From positions 236,001 to 300,000 of the forward strand of contig CANJKZ010000544.1 of assembly GCA_947471745.1 (NCBI GenBank): DNA of 64,000 nucleotides. Direction: 5' to 3'. Below the pieces are notes generated by a model, which saw only the letters and a list, made by a program, of their open reading frames with translations, did not search any database and was not told where the DNA came from. The translations under genes were made by a program, and so were the position numbers. The DNA is from Closterium sp. Naga37s-1 (taxonomy: Eukaryota > Streptophyta > Zygnematophyceae > Desmidiales > Closteriaceae). Below, piece by piece: positions 1 to 10,510 of the stretch (within the stretch, counting starts at the first letter, position 1; every line of letters begins with the position of its first letter).

Positions 1-188
1 AGACCAGTCAAGCAAAAGCAAAGCAAGCTCAGGGTGGATCACAAAGTCACGACACAGTCCGAGCACAAGCAAAGAGCCACAATGCTAGTTCACATGCAGT
101 GTGATATAAAGCGAACAAACAATACAGTGATCATATCCTAGCAAGTGCAAGCATGCAGGTATATATAGAGATCACAGTACAAGCAAAG
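1..188 (-). other. 3' untranslated region of copia A
   Basis: No coding sequence. Read on the minus strand, this stretch aligns with the region after the RNase H stop of copia B (19598-19826), including the shared tract ending near the Cys/Phe-rich 3' UTR. The 3' LTR of A is therefore expected just left of position 1. Confidence 0.7.
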
Positions 189-866
189 TCAAGCAGTAAG
201 CAAGTGAGTCAAAGTAGGCACAAGGCCTAACACAGTAGAGAAGCGCTGATGATCACAAGGCGGAAGTGCCTTGGTGAATGCATCAGCAGTGTTGGCCCTA
301 GTGGCCACGTACGCAAGACGAAGCTGGCCACGCTGCTGCAACTCTCGAGCAAGGAAGTATCGCAGAGCGGTGTGCTTCGTTCTATGCTCCAGTCTGTGCT
401 CCTGACACAAGGCAATCATTGCCTTGTTGTCTACGTACAGAACTGGAGGCGAACAAGGCTTCTCTCCCAAGTCAGTCACCAGGTAGGTGAGCCAGCGTAG
501 CTCCTGTGCAGCCATGGCCCCGGCGTAGATCTCGGCCTCACAGCTGGAGCTGAGAACCGAAGAAGAGCGGGTAGATCGCCAGGAAACAGAGCCGGAACCA
601 AGGCTGAAGGTGTAACCCTGTGACGACCGCTGCGTAGCTGAGTTGTCAACCGAAGAGGCGTCTGCGTGACCAGTGAGGACAACTGGACCCCGTCCTCCAA
701 GCACAAGCCCCATGCCCGACGTACTGCACAGGTAACGCAGTACCCTCTTCGCAGCATCCCAGTGCACCTTTCGGTGCCTACCGGGAGCCACGTAGCGAGC
801 CAGGAGGCTGAGAGGGTACGCGAGCTCAGGTCGTGTGCACGTCTTTAGGTACATGAGGCAACCCAC
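189..866 (-). pseudogene. copia A RNase H domain and polyprotein C terminus
   Basis: A 225-codon open stretch covering the end of pol. RNase H degrades the RNA strand of the RNA/DNA hybrid during reverse transcription. Visible motifs are TGHADAS (first catalytic Asp), SSSCEAEIYA (catalytic Glu), VDNKAM (Asp) and the C-terminal TRANTADAFTKAL. The protein aligns nearly end to end with the RNase H of copies B (19597) and F (51977). The natural polyprotein is continuous upstream; here the link to reverse transcriptase is broken between 866 and 1084. Confidence 0.85.
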
Positions 867-1083
867 AAGCTCTGGATACGGGCCACTCGGCTCTACGGAC
901 TCGTCCGAAGGTGGAGCTGAGAGCGAGTGGCTGGTAGACAGAGGAGTGGGCTGTGGCGAGGAGAACTGGAAGCCGAAGCGCTAAAGGACCTGGTGCACCA
1001 TGTGTGACTGAGTCAGTGTGATGGTGCGCCATGCTCTGTCCCGGGTGATCTGCAGGCCAAGATAGCTGCGCAGTTCACCCATG

Positions 1084-1767
1084 TCAATGCAGGTGTCTCT
1101 TTTGCAGCTCGGACTTCACAAGGGTCAGTGCCTCAGTGTCAGCAGTGGCAAAGACGAGGTCGTCGACGTACAAGAGGACGTAGAACGGCGGCAGCGACGT
1201 GTCGGTGCGTAAAAACAGCGACGGGTCAGCAGTAGAAGGAGTAAACCCCAGAGCCGCAAGTGTAGTCCTCATTGTGTCGTGCCACTCACGAGGCGCCTGG
1301 CGGAGACCGTAGACTGGCCGCCGGAGGCTCCAGTGGGTACCTGCAGGAAACGACCCAGTGAAGCCAGGTGGGCGGCGCAGCCAGATCTCCTCGTGCAGGC
1401 TGCCCTGCAAGAACGCTGTACTGAAGTCCAGAGAGTGTAACTCGTAGTCACGCTGAGCAGCAACGTGCAGCAACACCCAAAGAGTGGTCATCTTCGGGGT
1501 GGGGGAGAAGGTCTGAAACTAATCTACCCCCTGTCGCTGACTTAAGCCTCTAGCAACATAGCGCACCTTGAATGCAGGCGGAGAACCCTGCGGCCGCTTC
1601 ACCCTGAAGATCCACATGCCATCGACTATGTTCGCCTGAGACAGGAACGTAGGTGCCTGTGGACTTCTAGGATGCCATCTCGTCATCCATGGCTTCCTGT
1701 CACTGAGAGGAGTAAGGACCCGTAATCGCCTCTGCGTAAGAGCGCGGGGTCGGGATGTCAGGTGCAT
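1084..1767 (-). pseudogene. copia A reverse transcriptase, interrupted
   Basis: RVT_2-type reverse transcriptase. The block from about 1767 to 1519 holds the N-terminal part (GMWIFRVKRPQGSPPAFK, then RYVARGLSQRQGVD) and ends in a stop. The block 1491-1084 holds LDFSTAFLQG (first catalytic Asp), PVYGLRQAPREWHD and YVDDLVFA (YVDD active site). It ends in a stop soon after QKRH, where copies B and F continue with the connection domain. At least two premature stops interrupt a protein that is continuous in F. Confidence 0.85.
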
Positions 1768-1840
1768 CTAGGTCTCCCTCAGGGGCAAGCAGCATGGAAG
1801 CGAAACGAGGTACAGCAGCTGCAAGACACTCAAAGTCCTC

Positions 1841-3103
1841 CTACCTGTCCTCAAGGACGTCCGTGCCAAGAGCACACTCACCCCCGACGGACGGAGGACT
1901 GGCAGACGCAGACTCACCAACTAGAGCAGTGGCGTAGTCTAGACGGCAGGCAGCAGCAAAGTCAAGCAGCTCTGCAACGAGAGCAGACGCAGCAGCAGAC
2001 TCAAAAGAAGGGTCAGTGACAATAGTGGCGAGGAGACGAGAGACAGTGGGACTGGCAGCACGAGCGCGGTCAGACTCAGGGTCAGGGACCTCAAGAAGAG
2101 AGGACTCAGGAGGAGCAGGCAGAGGAACACGCAGTGGAACAGAGGAAGGACGGAGCGCCATAGCGTGCGTGCCGGGGAGAGGAGGAGGACACGAACAAGG
2201 AACGCGACGAGCAGAGCGAACAGGCGAGACAAGACGAGACGCAGGCTCGCGACGCTCTGTAAGACCGCTGGACTGCTCAGTGTAAGGAGACGGAGCAGGC
2301 AGTGGGGAGGCTGGGTGTAACGGCGGCTGCGACTGGTCAGGCAGTGGACACAGGAAGGGAGGAGTAAGGCCAGTAGAAGACGGGACACCAAGAACTAGCT
2401 GAAGCAGGGGAACAAAGTACGGTCACGGCCGCACAATGCCTCCAACACCTCCAGCGCCAAGGTCAACAGCTCCAGCTCCTGCAGCTCCAGCGCCTCCGGC
2501 GCCAGTGCCTCCAACTCCAGCTCCAGGGCCTCCTGCGCCAGGGCCACCAACTCCAGCTCCTCCAGCTCCAGCGCCTCCAGCGCCAGCTGCTCCAGGCTCC
2601 GTAGGGTCTCCAGCTCCAGCGCCCCCAACACCACCAGTCCCGGCAGCTCCAGCACCACTGGTACGAGCACCTCCAGGACCAGTAGCCGCAGTACCTCCAG
2701 TACCACCAGCTCCAGCAATAACACCAGCACCTCCAGCTCCAGTGTCTCCAGCGCCTCCAGCTCCGGGAGCTCCACTGCGATGGTGTGCGCGCCGAACAAG
2801 CCACTCGCGCAGCTGTTGCGAAGACAGTCGTGGAGAATCACCAGCAGGACCTCCTGACGAAGCAGCACCCCCAGACTCTGCACCCTCCAACTCAGCACCC
2901 CCAGGCTCAACACCTTCAGGCTCAGCACCCCCAGGCTCCTCACCCCCAGGCCCAGCACCCCCAGACCCAGCACCCTCAGACCCCGCACCCCCCGGCTCCG
3001 CACCCCCAGACGCAGCACCCCCAGACGCAGCACCTGGAGTAGAACCTGAGCCGACAGCTACCTGAACAAGCGCAGTACCAGGGAGAGGGTCTACCTGAGA
3101 CAC
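1841..3103 (-). pseudogene. copia A low-complexity linker between integrase and RT
   Basis: Stretch of pol between integrase and reverse transcriptase. The part 3103-2423 encodes a protein almost wholly of Gly, Ala, Glu, Ser and Pro in short repeats (GGAEPGGAGSEGAG type). The part 2161-1841 encodes a segment shared with B and F (VTDPSFESAAASALVAELLDF). Frame is not kept across the whole stretch. Simple-repeat linkers of this kind expand and contract easily; the matching region in B is larger and differently arranged. No catalytic role is expected. Confidence 0.65.
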
Positions 3104-3286
3104 ACCCGAGGGAGCTGGACCCTGGGGCGGGAGGGGGTCTACCGGAGGTGGACCGGGAGCAAGGAAGAGCGGCGGGGGCGGGGGAGGGGCAAAGCAGTAG
3201 GGGAAGAGACGGTAGAAGGGAACCGACTCGTCGAACGTGACGTCCTGAGACGGGAGGACACGGCGCGAGGTGGGGTGGTAAATCTG

Positions 3287-4411
3287 CTAGCCATGCGCGT
3301 CAGATACAAAGCCAAGGAAGACACAGGGAATGGCGCGGGCGGAGAGCTTGTCCGCGGACGTATCGCGAACAAAGGCACGAGAACCCCAGACCCGGAACAC
3401 CGACGCATCGCCAACCTTCCCCGTCCAACGCAGTGTGGGCGAGGTCGCCGGCAAGGAGACACGGGGCCAGAGGTTGAGCTGATGCGCAGCGTACCGGACC
3501 ACAAACGGCCACAGAAAATGGGGAGCGGCCGCATGGATCATGGAGGTACGAGCGACCTCCATGACTAAGCCAATGTGGCGCTCAGCAATCCGATTCTCCT
3601 GAGGGGAGGCCGGAAGCGTGAACGACTTGAGAATGCCCTCCCCACGACAAAAGTCCCGCAGGAGGTCGGAGGAGAACTCACCACCTCTGTCAGAGTGTTG
3701 ACGCAAGACAGGAAGGTCCTGGCCGAACTGCTCGCGGAGTTGGAGACGGACTGTGCGGATCCAAGGGGTCAAGACATCAACGACCTCACCCTTGCTGCGC
3801 AAGGGGAAGACCGTGGTGTACCGCGTGTAGTCGTCAACTACCAGCAGAAAGTTGCACTCGCGGCCCTGTCCACTGACGCGGGCTGGGCCCCACACGTCCA
3901 TGTGGAGAGTCTGCAGGGGAGTAGTCGTCGGGGGAAACGAGGAGAAGTGAGGAGCGGCGCGCTGCTGCCCCTCGACGCAAGGAAGGCAGGGCGGGGCATG
4001 GGAGGGCGGGAGGGGAGGCAAAGACCTAGGTAGACCAGAGACGAGAAGACGGGAGTGCATGCCACGAAGGCGTGGCAGGGAGGGGTGACCCAGGCGGTGG
4101 TGCCACAGAAGAGTCTGGTGCGACAGGAGGCGACACGAGCAAGAGGCGGCTACCTGACCTGACGCGGACACCTTAGCAGACGCAGCTACCTGAGGAGGCT
4201 CGGTAGCCAGTGTGTACAGACTCGACCCTGGCCCACGAGTGAACGTAGCCAGGTGACGCCCCATCCGTGTGCACGTGCAGATCGACACATGCTGACCTCT
4301 AGGAGTGGTGGTAGTGACCATCGCATCCTGGAGGGCTCGGAACTCACCAGGTTCGTGGAGAACGAGGGGAGGTGAAGGCCTGGCAGTGAGCCGGACGGAA
4401 CCGCCGAACAC
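3287..4411 (-). pseudogene. copia A integrase (GAG-pre-integrase plus catalytic core)
   Basis: Integrase inserts the cDNA into the genome. The GAG-pre-integrase zinc-binding region reads LLWHHRLGHPSLPRLRG and CLPCVEG (HHCC). The DDE core follows with HMDVWGP (Asp), HSDRGGEF (Asp) and SPQENRIAERHIG, where the expected Glu lies in the QEN block; B has QQNGIAE there, so A carries changes in it. The C-terminal part ends with VFRVWGSRAFVRDT and a stop at 3287, close to where B also has a stop. Confidence 0.85.
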
Positions 4412-4641
4412 GGGAGGACCGTGGAGGAACGGGCAACGACCGGGCCCCCATAGGGGTCAGCCAGTCGTACCGGGAGAGGTGTAGAGAGAGGAGTGAGAGT
4501 GGTGCTGTCACGAAAGAAACAAGCAGAGGCGCCTGAGTCCAGTGTGAAGGTGTGCAAGGCCTGAGCAGGCGCAGTACCAGGGAGAGTACCAGACTCACTA
4601 GCACCTAGAGCAGCAGCAGCTATACCTGGGTCAGGCGGCAC
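4186..4641 (-). pseudogene. copia A aspartic protease
   Basis: The active-site block TFTLDSGASACFFRD matches the D-S/T-G-A/S signature of copia proteases, which cleave the Gag-Pol polyprotein in virus-like particles. It is preceded by the Pro/Ala-rich run MPPDPG that also precedes the protease in B. The frame shifts near 4400 relative to the integrase block, so protease and integrase are no longer in one frame. Confidence 0.75.
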
Positions 4642-5973
4642 ACACCGTTAACAGACACCCTCAGCACTAACAGACAAAGCATACATAGCAGGAAGAATAA
4701 CATCATAGTCTAGATCAAAGATAGCAACTCCAGACTTAAGCAAATCCGCCCAGCTAGGACGCTCGACCTCGTCACCAAACTCAGCACGCCAGGCGTCGTC
4801 GAGGCGGGAGAAGCAGCGGTGCTCAATGTGAATTTTCCTACATGTCTGGCCAGCACAGACACCTGTGCGAATGACATACGGGCAGCTATCACTACCCCCA
4901 ACCGTCCCACGCTGAAAGAACCACTCACGGAGCTGCTGGGGCGACTGGGTCCTGCTCCGACGCTGCTGCTGTTGCGCGGACCACCACCAGAGCCTCCACG
5001 CCGAGGTCCAGACCGACCACCACCAGTCTCACCACCTCCACAGCCGCCACTCCCTCCGCTGCCTCCACCGCCGCTACCAGAGCCCCCACTGCCGCCACCA
5101 GTCCCACCGCCGCCACCCCCTCCACTGCCTCCACCACCTCCACCGCCGCCCCCACCACCGCTCCCGCTGCCACCTCCACCACCCCTGCCACCCTTGCCCT
5201 TGCTGCTGCGGCGCTTGGCACTGGCAGAAGCAGCTCCGACGTCCTCAGCAACTGAGACGTCTGCAGCAGCAGCAGAGGCTAAGGAGGGGGCAAGGGGGGA
5301 GGAGGAGCACCCGTCAAAGAAGGCCGGGCGCGGAGTACCACGAGCAGCACCTACAGCAACTGCACTAGTCTCAGCTACGAGGAGATGCTGCTCGAGGAGG
5401 TCAACAGTGAGGGAGGTGGGGTCAAGAGTGAGAAAGTGGTCCCTGACAGAGCGAAGAGAGTCAGGGAGGCGAGTGACTATGAAGTAGAGGGTGATGAACA
5501 TGGGGGGCTGGTTTGTGGCAAGGAACTCAGCAGGGACGGTAGCGCGGTAGCGAGCGTCGCTAGTGCACAGGTGGGAAACCAGGTCCGCTACTGTGGCAAA
5601 AGCCGACAGCTCAGGGAACAGGTAGGGCAGTAGCAGTCTGCCTAGAGCAGCATTGGCAGGCGAGGAGTAGCGAGGAACGACAACGTTGTACAGGGCCTGT
5701 GCTGTCCTTTGCTGTCCGAAGTTATTACATTTGGCCACCGGCAGGTGGTTGCGAATGGCTTAGCGGGCAGCAGTGTCGCGAGAAAGCCATTGTGAGCGAG
5801 TCGCACTCTCAGCTGTGGCGGGAGGGGCTGGAGTGGCACCGAACACGTGGTCAAACAGCGAAACACTGTCCTTAATATCGCTCAGTAGGTACAGCTGCAG
5901 ATCGTTGAGCCACGTGTCAAACGCAACCGGTCTGCCCTCATGATCGAACGCTAGGACTCGAAGCGAAGCCATA
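4642..5973 (-). pseudogene. copia A gag, with stop and frameshifts
   Basis: Gag forms the particle that packages element RNA. The start is the ATG at 5973 (MASLRVLAFDHEG), matching the start of B gag at 13630 (MASLSVLTFDAEG). A TAA at about 5762-5760 interrupts it where B has Leu; the frame resumes at 5738 (PRYSSPANAALGRLLLPYLF). A poly-Gly tract lies at about 5200-5030. A zinc-knuckle-like block in another frame (4884-4813, spacing C-x13-C-x3-H-x4-C) shows a further frameshift. The gene is dead but its domain order is clear. Confidence 0.8.
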
Positions 5974-6485
5974 GTGGCGCAGTACACAGGAGCAGCAATA
6001 GCAGTAGTAGCAGCAGTAGTGGTCAGGGGCCAAGGGGCCAAACATGACGGGGGGGGGGGGGGCGGAGGGGGGGGGGGGGGGCGAGGGGCCAAGGGGTCAC
6101 GGGGCACCGAGGCCACTGCTAGGATGATGTGCGTGGCCAGGTGCCCCGGTCTAGGGCGACTGGGCCGCGGGGCCAGGAGCAAAGGGGGGCCGGGCGATGG
6201 GGCCTCGGGGCCGTCCTAGGGGCGACGGGCGACGGGGGGGCCGAGGGGCCGTGGGCCTAGGGCGACGGGGCCGTGCTAGGGACGACGGGCGACGGGGGGC
6301 CGAGGGGCCGTGGGCCTAGGGCGACGGGGCCGCGGGGCTGTGCTAGGGACGACAGGTGACGCCAAGGGGCGACGGGCCTAGGGGCAACGGGCCGGGCTAC
6401 GGGTGGCGACGGGCCGGGGCCTAGGGGCCTACGTGTCGCGACAGGCAGCATGTGGTGGGCCCAAAAAAGTGGTCCTAGGAAGGGA
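5974..6485 (-). other. G-rich/C-rich leader of copia A
   Basis: About 0.5 kb between primer binding site and gag, made of repeated motifs such as gggccgtgggcctagggcga on the plus strand, with homopolymer G runs at about 6050-6082. On the element strand it is C-rich, like the 1.2-kb leader of B (12400-13629). No ORF with a recognisable domain is present. Confidence 0.6.
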
Positions 6486-6500
6486 CCTGCTCTGAAACCA
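6486..6500 (-). promoter_or_regulatory. primer binding site of copia A
   Basis: Directly inside the 5' LTR the element strand reads TGGTTTCAGAGCAGG. This resembles the canonical initiator-Met tRNA site TGGTATCAGAGC with one substitution, and is where minus-strand cDNA synthesis would be primed. Confidence 0.75.
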
Positions 6501-6633
6501 TGTCTGAATGAACGAACAAGAATGAATGCATTGAGCAGAAGCTGGGAACAAGTACTAACCCTAATTGGGTTGTACCCCTCATGGGCTAACCCGCTATAGC
6601 CTACACAAATGTAAAAGCTATAATGTTCTGACA
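6501..6633 (-). repeat. 5' LTR of copia A (133 bp)
   Basis: On the element strand it begins TGTCAGAACATTATAG and ends CATTCAGACA, with the TG...CA termini of LTRs, and is followed at once by the primer binding site. At 133 bp it is very short. It shares layout with the 130-bp LTR of B (a TAGGCT-TAG core and GGGTACAAC) but is diverged from it. Confidence 0.8.
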
Positions 6634-6638
6634 TATGC

Positions 6639-9388
6639 AGCTTCTCCCAGTGCGCGTCGTCGAACCACGCCGCCTTCATGGATGGGTCCAAGAAGGTGGC
6701 GATCCAGTACTCGTTGCTGGTGATGTAGGCGTACTTCTTCAAGTGGCTCAGCGCCGCCACGATCATCGGCTGCAGCGTCGGAGATGGCCCCTTGGCAAGG
6801 CGCGACTCCATGGCGTCGATCAGGTTGTTGTAGTACGTCACCACCATCGACACAGTCGGGTACGCCGCCCCCTCAGCTGCCTTGGAGACTTTGGCAAAGG
6901 GGCTTAGGAATGTCTTCACCGCCTGCAGGGTCTCCCAATCTGCGTCTGTCAGGCGCAGACTCTCCACCTTCTTCTTGTCGGTCTTCGACAAGCCCTGTCG
7001 GGTAGAGGGAATGGTTTGGGGGGAGGTATGAGGGAAACTGTGGTTATGGAGGATTTTGGCATCCGGCCGGCAACATGACATAACCACACACTACAACCCA
7101 CACACAACACATGTTCTACCTGTGTCTGGGCAAAGAAGGTGATGGGGTTCTGCAGAACACCCGCACGCTCGACCATGTCGTGGGTCGACCCCCAGCGCGT
7201 AGGACTGTCCTGCACCAGCTTCAACGCCGGTTTTGGCTTGGCGGGGTTTGCCTGCGAGTTCAAGGTCCGCTATAGCCCCAAGAAAGACCCCGAGCGTTGT
7301 GGAGAGAAGCCAATCCACGACGCCATCTCTCTCAATATCTTCAATAACTTCCGTATGGAATCCACAGACAGTGCTGCCTGCACTGCAAGGTTTATCACGT
7401 GTGCCAAGCACCTGCGCACAGAACACAACATTAGGGAAAGAGATAAGGGGAAGTTGGAGGACACATGGTTAGATCGAGCAACAAACTCATACCAGACCCC
7501 ACACACCCTACAACTCGAACCGCACCGGCCCACCCCTCCATACAACTACAAATTGTCCATGCTGGAACGACACACCCACAAAGGCAAACACACGCCCACA
7601 CTCCCACACACCCAACCCACGCACACTTCCACACTCACCGAAAGTGCATGCGCGAGTTGAAGAAGCACTGACCACCACCCTCCTCCGACATCCGCCTGAA
7701 GGCGGCAATGTTGCTAGAGGTGTTGTCTGTCGTGACACCAATACAACGCCCCTCCAACCCCCACTGCACAACCGTCTCCTCAACCACCTGCGCCATCTCC
7801 CTGCCCCCATGCCGCCCGAGCATCTCACAGAACTCAAGCACCATTGTGCGCAGCTGGAAGTTCTCGTCTATCCACTGACCAATCACCACTAGCCATGCCT
7901 TGTTGTTGGGTGCCGTCCACATGTCGATGGTGATCGACACCTTGCACCCCAACTCCCCCTCCTTCGCCAGCATCTCCGCAATGGCGGACTGGAGAGCGCC
8001 TGCTGCATAGACTACAGTGTCACGGGATACCGTCCAGCGCGAGGGGATGAAGTTCTTCTGCGCACAGTTGCGGTTTAGCAGGATCAATAGCTCCCAAAAC
8101 TGGAGGGGGGTAGAGTAGAGACAACGAGGGAGAGGGTTTTCAACGTCAAGGGGATGGTTTTGAGACAAAGTGGCACACGATTACAATAGTATAGAAGCAT
8201 CAAATAGTCAACCACATACTGCCAAATCCCCTTCATACAGCAGGCATGGGACACTCACAGCCTCGGACTCGACGATGCGGAAGGGGAGGTCGCAGGTGAC
8301 CACCAGCTTGGCGATCGCCTGCCGTAACTGTCAGAATAATATATAATTCTATATATTGTTCTATAACTGCCTGTAGTTTAGAATACTGTAGTCATATAAC
8401 TTTCTGTTTGGTGGTGCACCTTTCTTCATTCTTGCCTATTTGTACTGCTCTCTCTATAGTGAACAACCTCTTTTGTTGGCTCACACCTCTCGCTACTCCC
8501 CATCCCAAGTTCCTAAGCTACTCTCTAAGCTATGGAGGTTCCTAAGGCATAGCACTTATTCTGATAGTAACTCCTCCGTGGACAGCTTGGTTGTCATGAA
8601 CCGCTCCATCCCGCCTGACCCCCGAGCTCCACCGGACGCCGTCCCTTTCTTCTTGGCGAGATGCGGCCAAGACTTGGCATGCGGCCACCCATCGACGTAG
8701 CCATCCGGCACACCTTTGTAACCCCCACGAGGAAACGTCTCCCCAGGCAAGTGAACGGACGGAGTGTGGTAACGGTGATGCCACACGAGCATGTGCGCTG
8801 TGTGGTAGCTCTCGAAGTGCCGCTCGCCAGGTGTTGTTGTGGATTGCTTCCACGAAATCCTGTCAGTGCAAATCTTGCACTGACGCTTCTCGTCTGCCCC
8901 TTTAGGCCCGAACATCTGTACTTGCCACCCCAGTTTGTTATTACCCTTGCCAGTCCCCTTACTACTCTCGGACCCTCCGTCCTCGTCTAGGAACTCCGGA
9001 GTGACCACACCCTCACCCAAGAGCTTCCCAGTGAATGTGCAGGGATACGCTCGCTCCTTCAACTTGTTCGCCCTCTTCCTCCGCTTCATCCCCGCAATGG
9101 ACGCCCGCTTTCTCCCCACCTTAACCCCCATGCTCCCTCCTCCTTCAGCCACATGCTGTGAGGCTGCCTTTGTCGCCACCCCTCCACCACCCTCTCCCAC
9201 CCCCTCCTCCACCTCCTCTGGCTCCAACCCATCCATCTCATGGTCCTCCTCATCATCCCCCCCTTTCCCACCGCCATGCGTCTCGGGATCCCACCCGGCC
9301 TCACTGTCATCCCCGCTCCCCTCATCGTCCTCATCCTCCTCGCCCTCACCCTCCTCCTCCTCATCCTCCTTCCCACTACCACCCTACG
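6639..9388 (-). pseudogene. hAT-family transposase, multi-exon, broken
   Basis: Cut-and-paste transposase. Exon 1 (9388-8259, first in-frame ATG 9236) has an acidic N terminus and a BED-like zinc finger (CKIC ... HFESYH) and ends PFRIVESEA. Exon 2 (8099-7639) starts FWELLILLNRN and carries SITIDMWTAPNNKAW and TTDNTSSNI. Exon 3 (7411-7120) continues across the splice as FRCLAHVINLAVQAAL, then DSPTRWGSTHDM. Exon 4 (6994-6639) reads LRLTDADWETLQAVKTF, then FLDPSMKAAWFDD. Introns 8258-8100, 7638-7412 and 7119-6995 have GT-AG ends and keep frame. It is dead: a TAG at 7272-7270, a solo LTR in exon 1, and copia A cutting off the C-terminal dimerisation region. Confidence 0.85.
8329..8566. mobile_element. 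solo LTR (or small LTR-like insert) in hAT exon 1
   Basis: A 238-bp AT-rich insert starting TGTCAGAATAAT and ending TTATTCTGATA, flanked by exact 5-bp duplications GTAAC (8324-8328 and 8567-8571). Removing the insert and one GTAAC restores a continuous hAT reading frame (KLSTEELRQAIAK), which proves it is an insertion. Termini resemble the TGTCAGAA...TTCTGACA ends of other short LTRs here (6633, 22212), with the terminal CA changed to TA. Orientation is not settled. Confidence 0.75.
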
Positions 9389-10170
9389 GCTGCGTCTGCC
9401 CAGAAGGAGGGGGTCGCGGGCCTGAGTAACGGAACGAGTGACGGGACGTCGGCGCCACTACCAAAAGAAACCCCCCGACGAAACAAGCGCCGGATCCTGC
9501 AGGTCCATCCCCTACTTGGTGGTGGTGGAGAACCTGGTATACCACCCTGAGCGCTGCCTGCACTCCGTCCTACAAATCCATGTTGGGCGGAAGCCATAAC
9601 TCCGCCCTCGGCCTTAAAACCCTAAAACCCCAAAGTAACGGTCGCAAGCCACGGATAGCATGGTCCTAATTGAACTCCTAGTTACATGTGGCACGAAGAA
9701 ATGCCCGCCCCTACAACTAGACAATTGACCTCTACAAGCTTGATCCCTAGCTACCAACCCTTAGTGTTTCTGAAATTACCCTACACTATTAACTACTTAG
9801 ATTAAATGTCAGTGTAAAAGTTAAGGAACGGTGTACGATGGCTCTTAAACCCGCAAGGCTACGGCGGTTGTGGGAGGGAGGGCTAAGCGCCAAAGTCGTT
9901 TTGAGGTTGAGCTTAAAATATGAGCTCAAACTCAAAACGGCCGCGACTTAAATTTGGTCGCGGCCAATTTTGATGCGAACACTGTGGTGTTCGCCTGCCC
10001 CCCAAATCGAACACGAACGTGTTCGTGTTCGTACATCCTTCGCCAAATGGAGGTGGCGAACGGCGAACATGTTCGGCCGAACACCGAACATGTTCGCCCC
10101 GAACTAATTAGTCGAAAAATAAAATGTTCGAGGCAAACCGAACAGGTGTTCGAGATTTTGCTCAACCCTA
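9389..10170 (-). mobile_element. 5' flank and terminus of the hAT element
   Basis: The region upstream of the hAT gene ends at 10170 with the element-strand terminus TAGGGTTGAGCAAAATCTCG, the style of plant hAT/Ac terminal inverted repeats. Inside it (about 9960-10165) lies a cluster of CGAACA/TGTTCG motifs, many palindromic (GAACATGTTC), as expected for subterminal transposase-binding repeats. The 8 bp outside, CAATGGAC (10171-10178), would be the target duplication. The other terminus is outside the window. No gene is seen in 9389-9890. Confidence 0.6.
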
Positions 10171-10510
10171 CAATGGACTACATCAGATGCTAGCAAGCAT
10201 GCGGGCCGACTGCCAGCGCAGCACGGTCAACCGCGTTCTAGCACTGCATGGTTGACCGCACTCCAGCAGTGCGAAGCCGCGGTCTGCCAACACTGCAAGT
10301 CGGCGGCGTGACAACGCTGCAGCACGGCGGCTGAACAGCGTTGCACCCGCAGGACAACAGCGCATCTGCTTCAAAGGTGCTCGCAGCAGGTTGGCGTGCT
10401 GTGCCTCGTCACGTTCATAGCACAGACGCCAAGCTGACCATGTGCCCACGACTGCACCTGATCCTCCACGTTGACCTCGGGATACCACACCGAGGTCGGC
10501 TTCTGTGGAA
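10171..10510 (+). repeat. GTCGAC-rich dispersed repeat, copy 1
   Basis: Aligns by eye with 56990-57320: both run TACATCA-ATGCTAGCA, a series of CCAGC-CTGCA and GGTCRACCGCG motifs, GTGCTCGCAG, GGCGTGCTGTGCCTCGTCAC and GACCTCGGGATACCA. In this copy several GTCGAC sites have become GTCAAC or GTTGAC. No coding domain was recognised. The hAT terminus abuts its left edge, suggesting the hAT element inserted into this repeat. Confidence 0.6.

Larger units (their letters stand above)
1..6633 (-). mobile_element. Ty1/copia retrotransposon A, decayed, 3' LTR outside window
   Basis: Reading on the minus strand from 6633 downward the order is 5' LTR, primer binding site, G-rich leader, gag, protease, integrase, Gly/Ala-rich linker, reverse transcriptase, RNase H and 3' UTR. 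Protease before integrase before reverse transcriptase is the Ty1/copia order. The frame is broken by several stops and frameshifts, so the element cannot encode its own proteins. It lies inside a hAT transposase pseudogene. The candidate target duplication is TATGC (6634-6638), but the other side is outside the window. It belongs to the same broad family as B and F but is clearly diverged. Confidence 0.9.

Noticed and set aside
4819..5487. Pro-rich 222-codon plus-strand frame
   Set aside because: Antisense of the poly-Gly tract of copia A gag.
9615..9640. Telomere-like AACCCTAAAACCCC
   Set aside because: Only about two degenerate units; no array.
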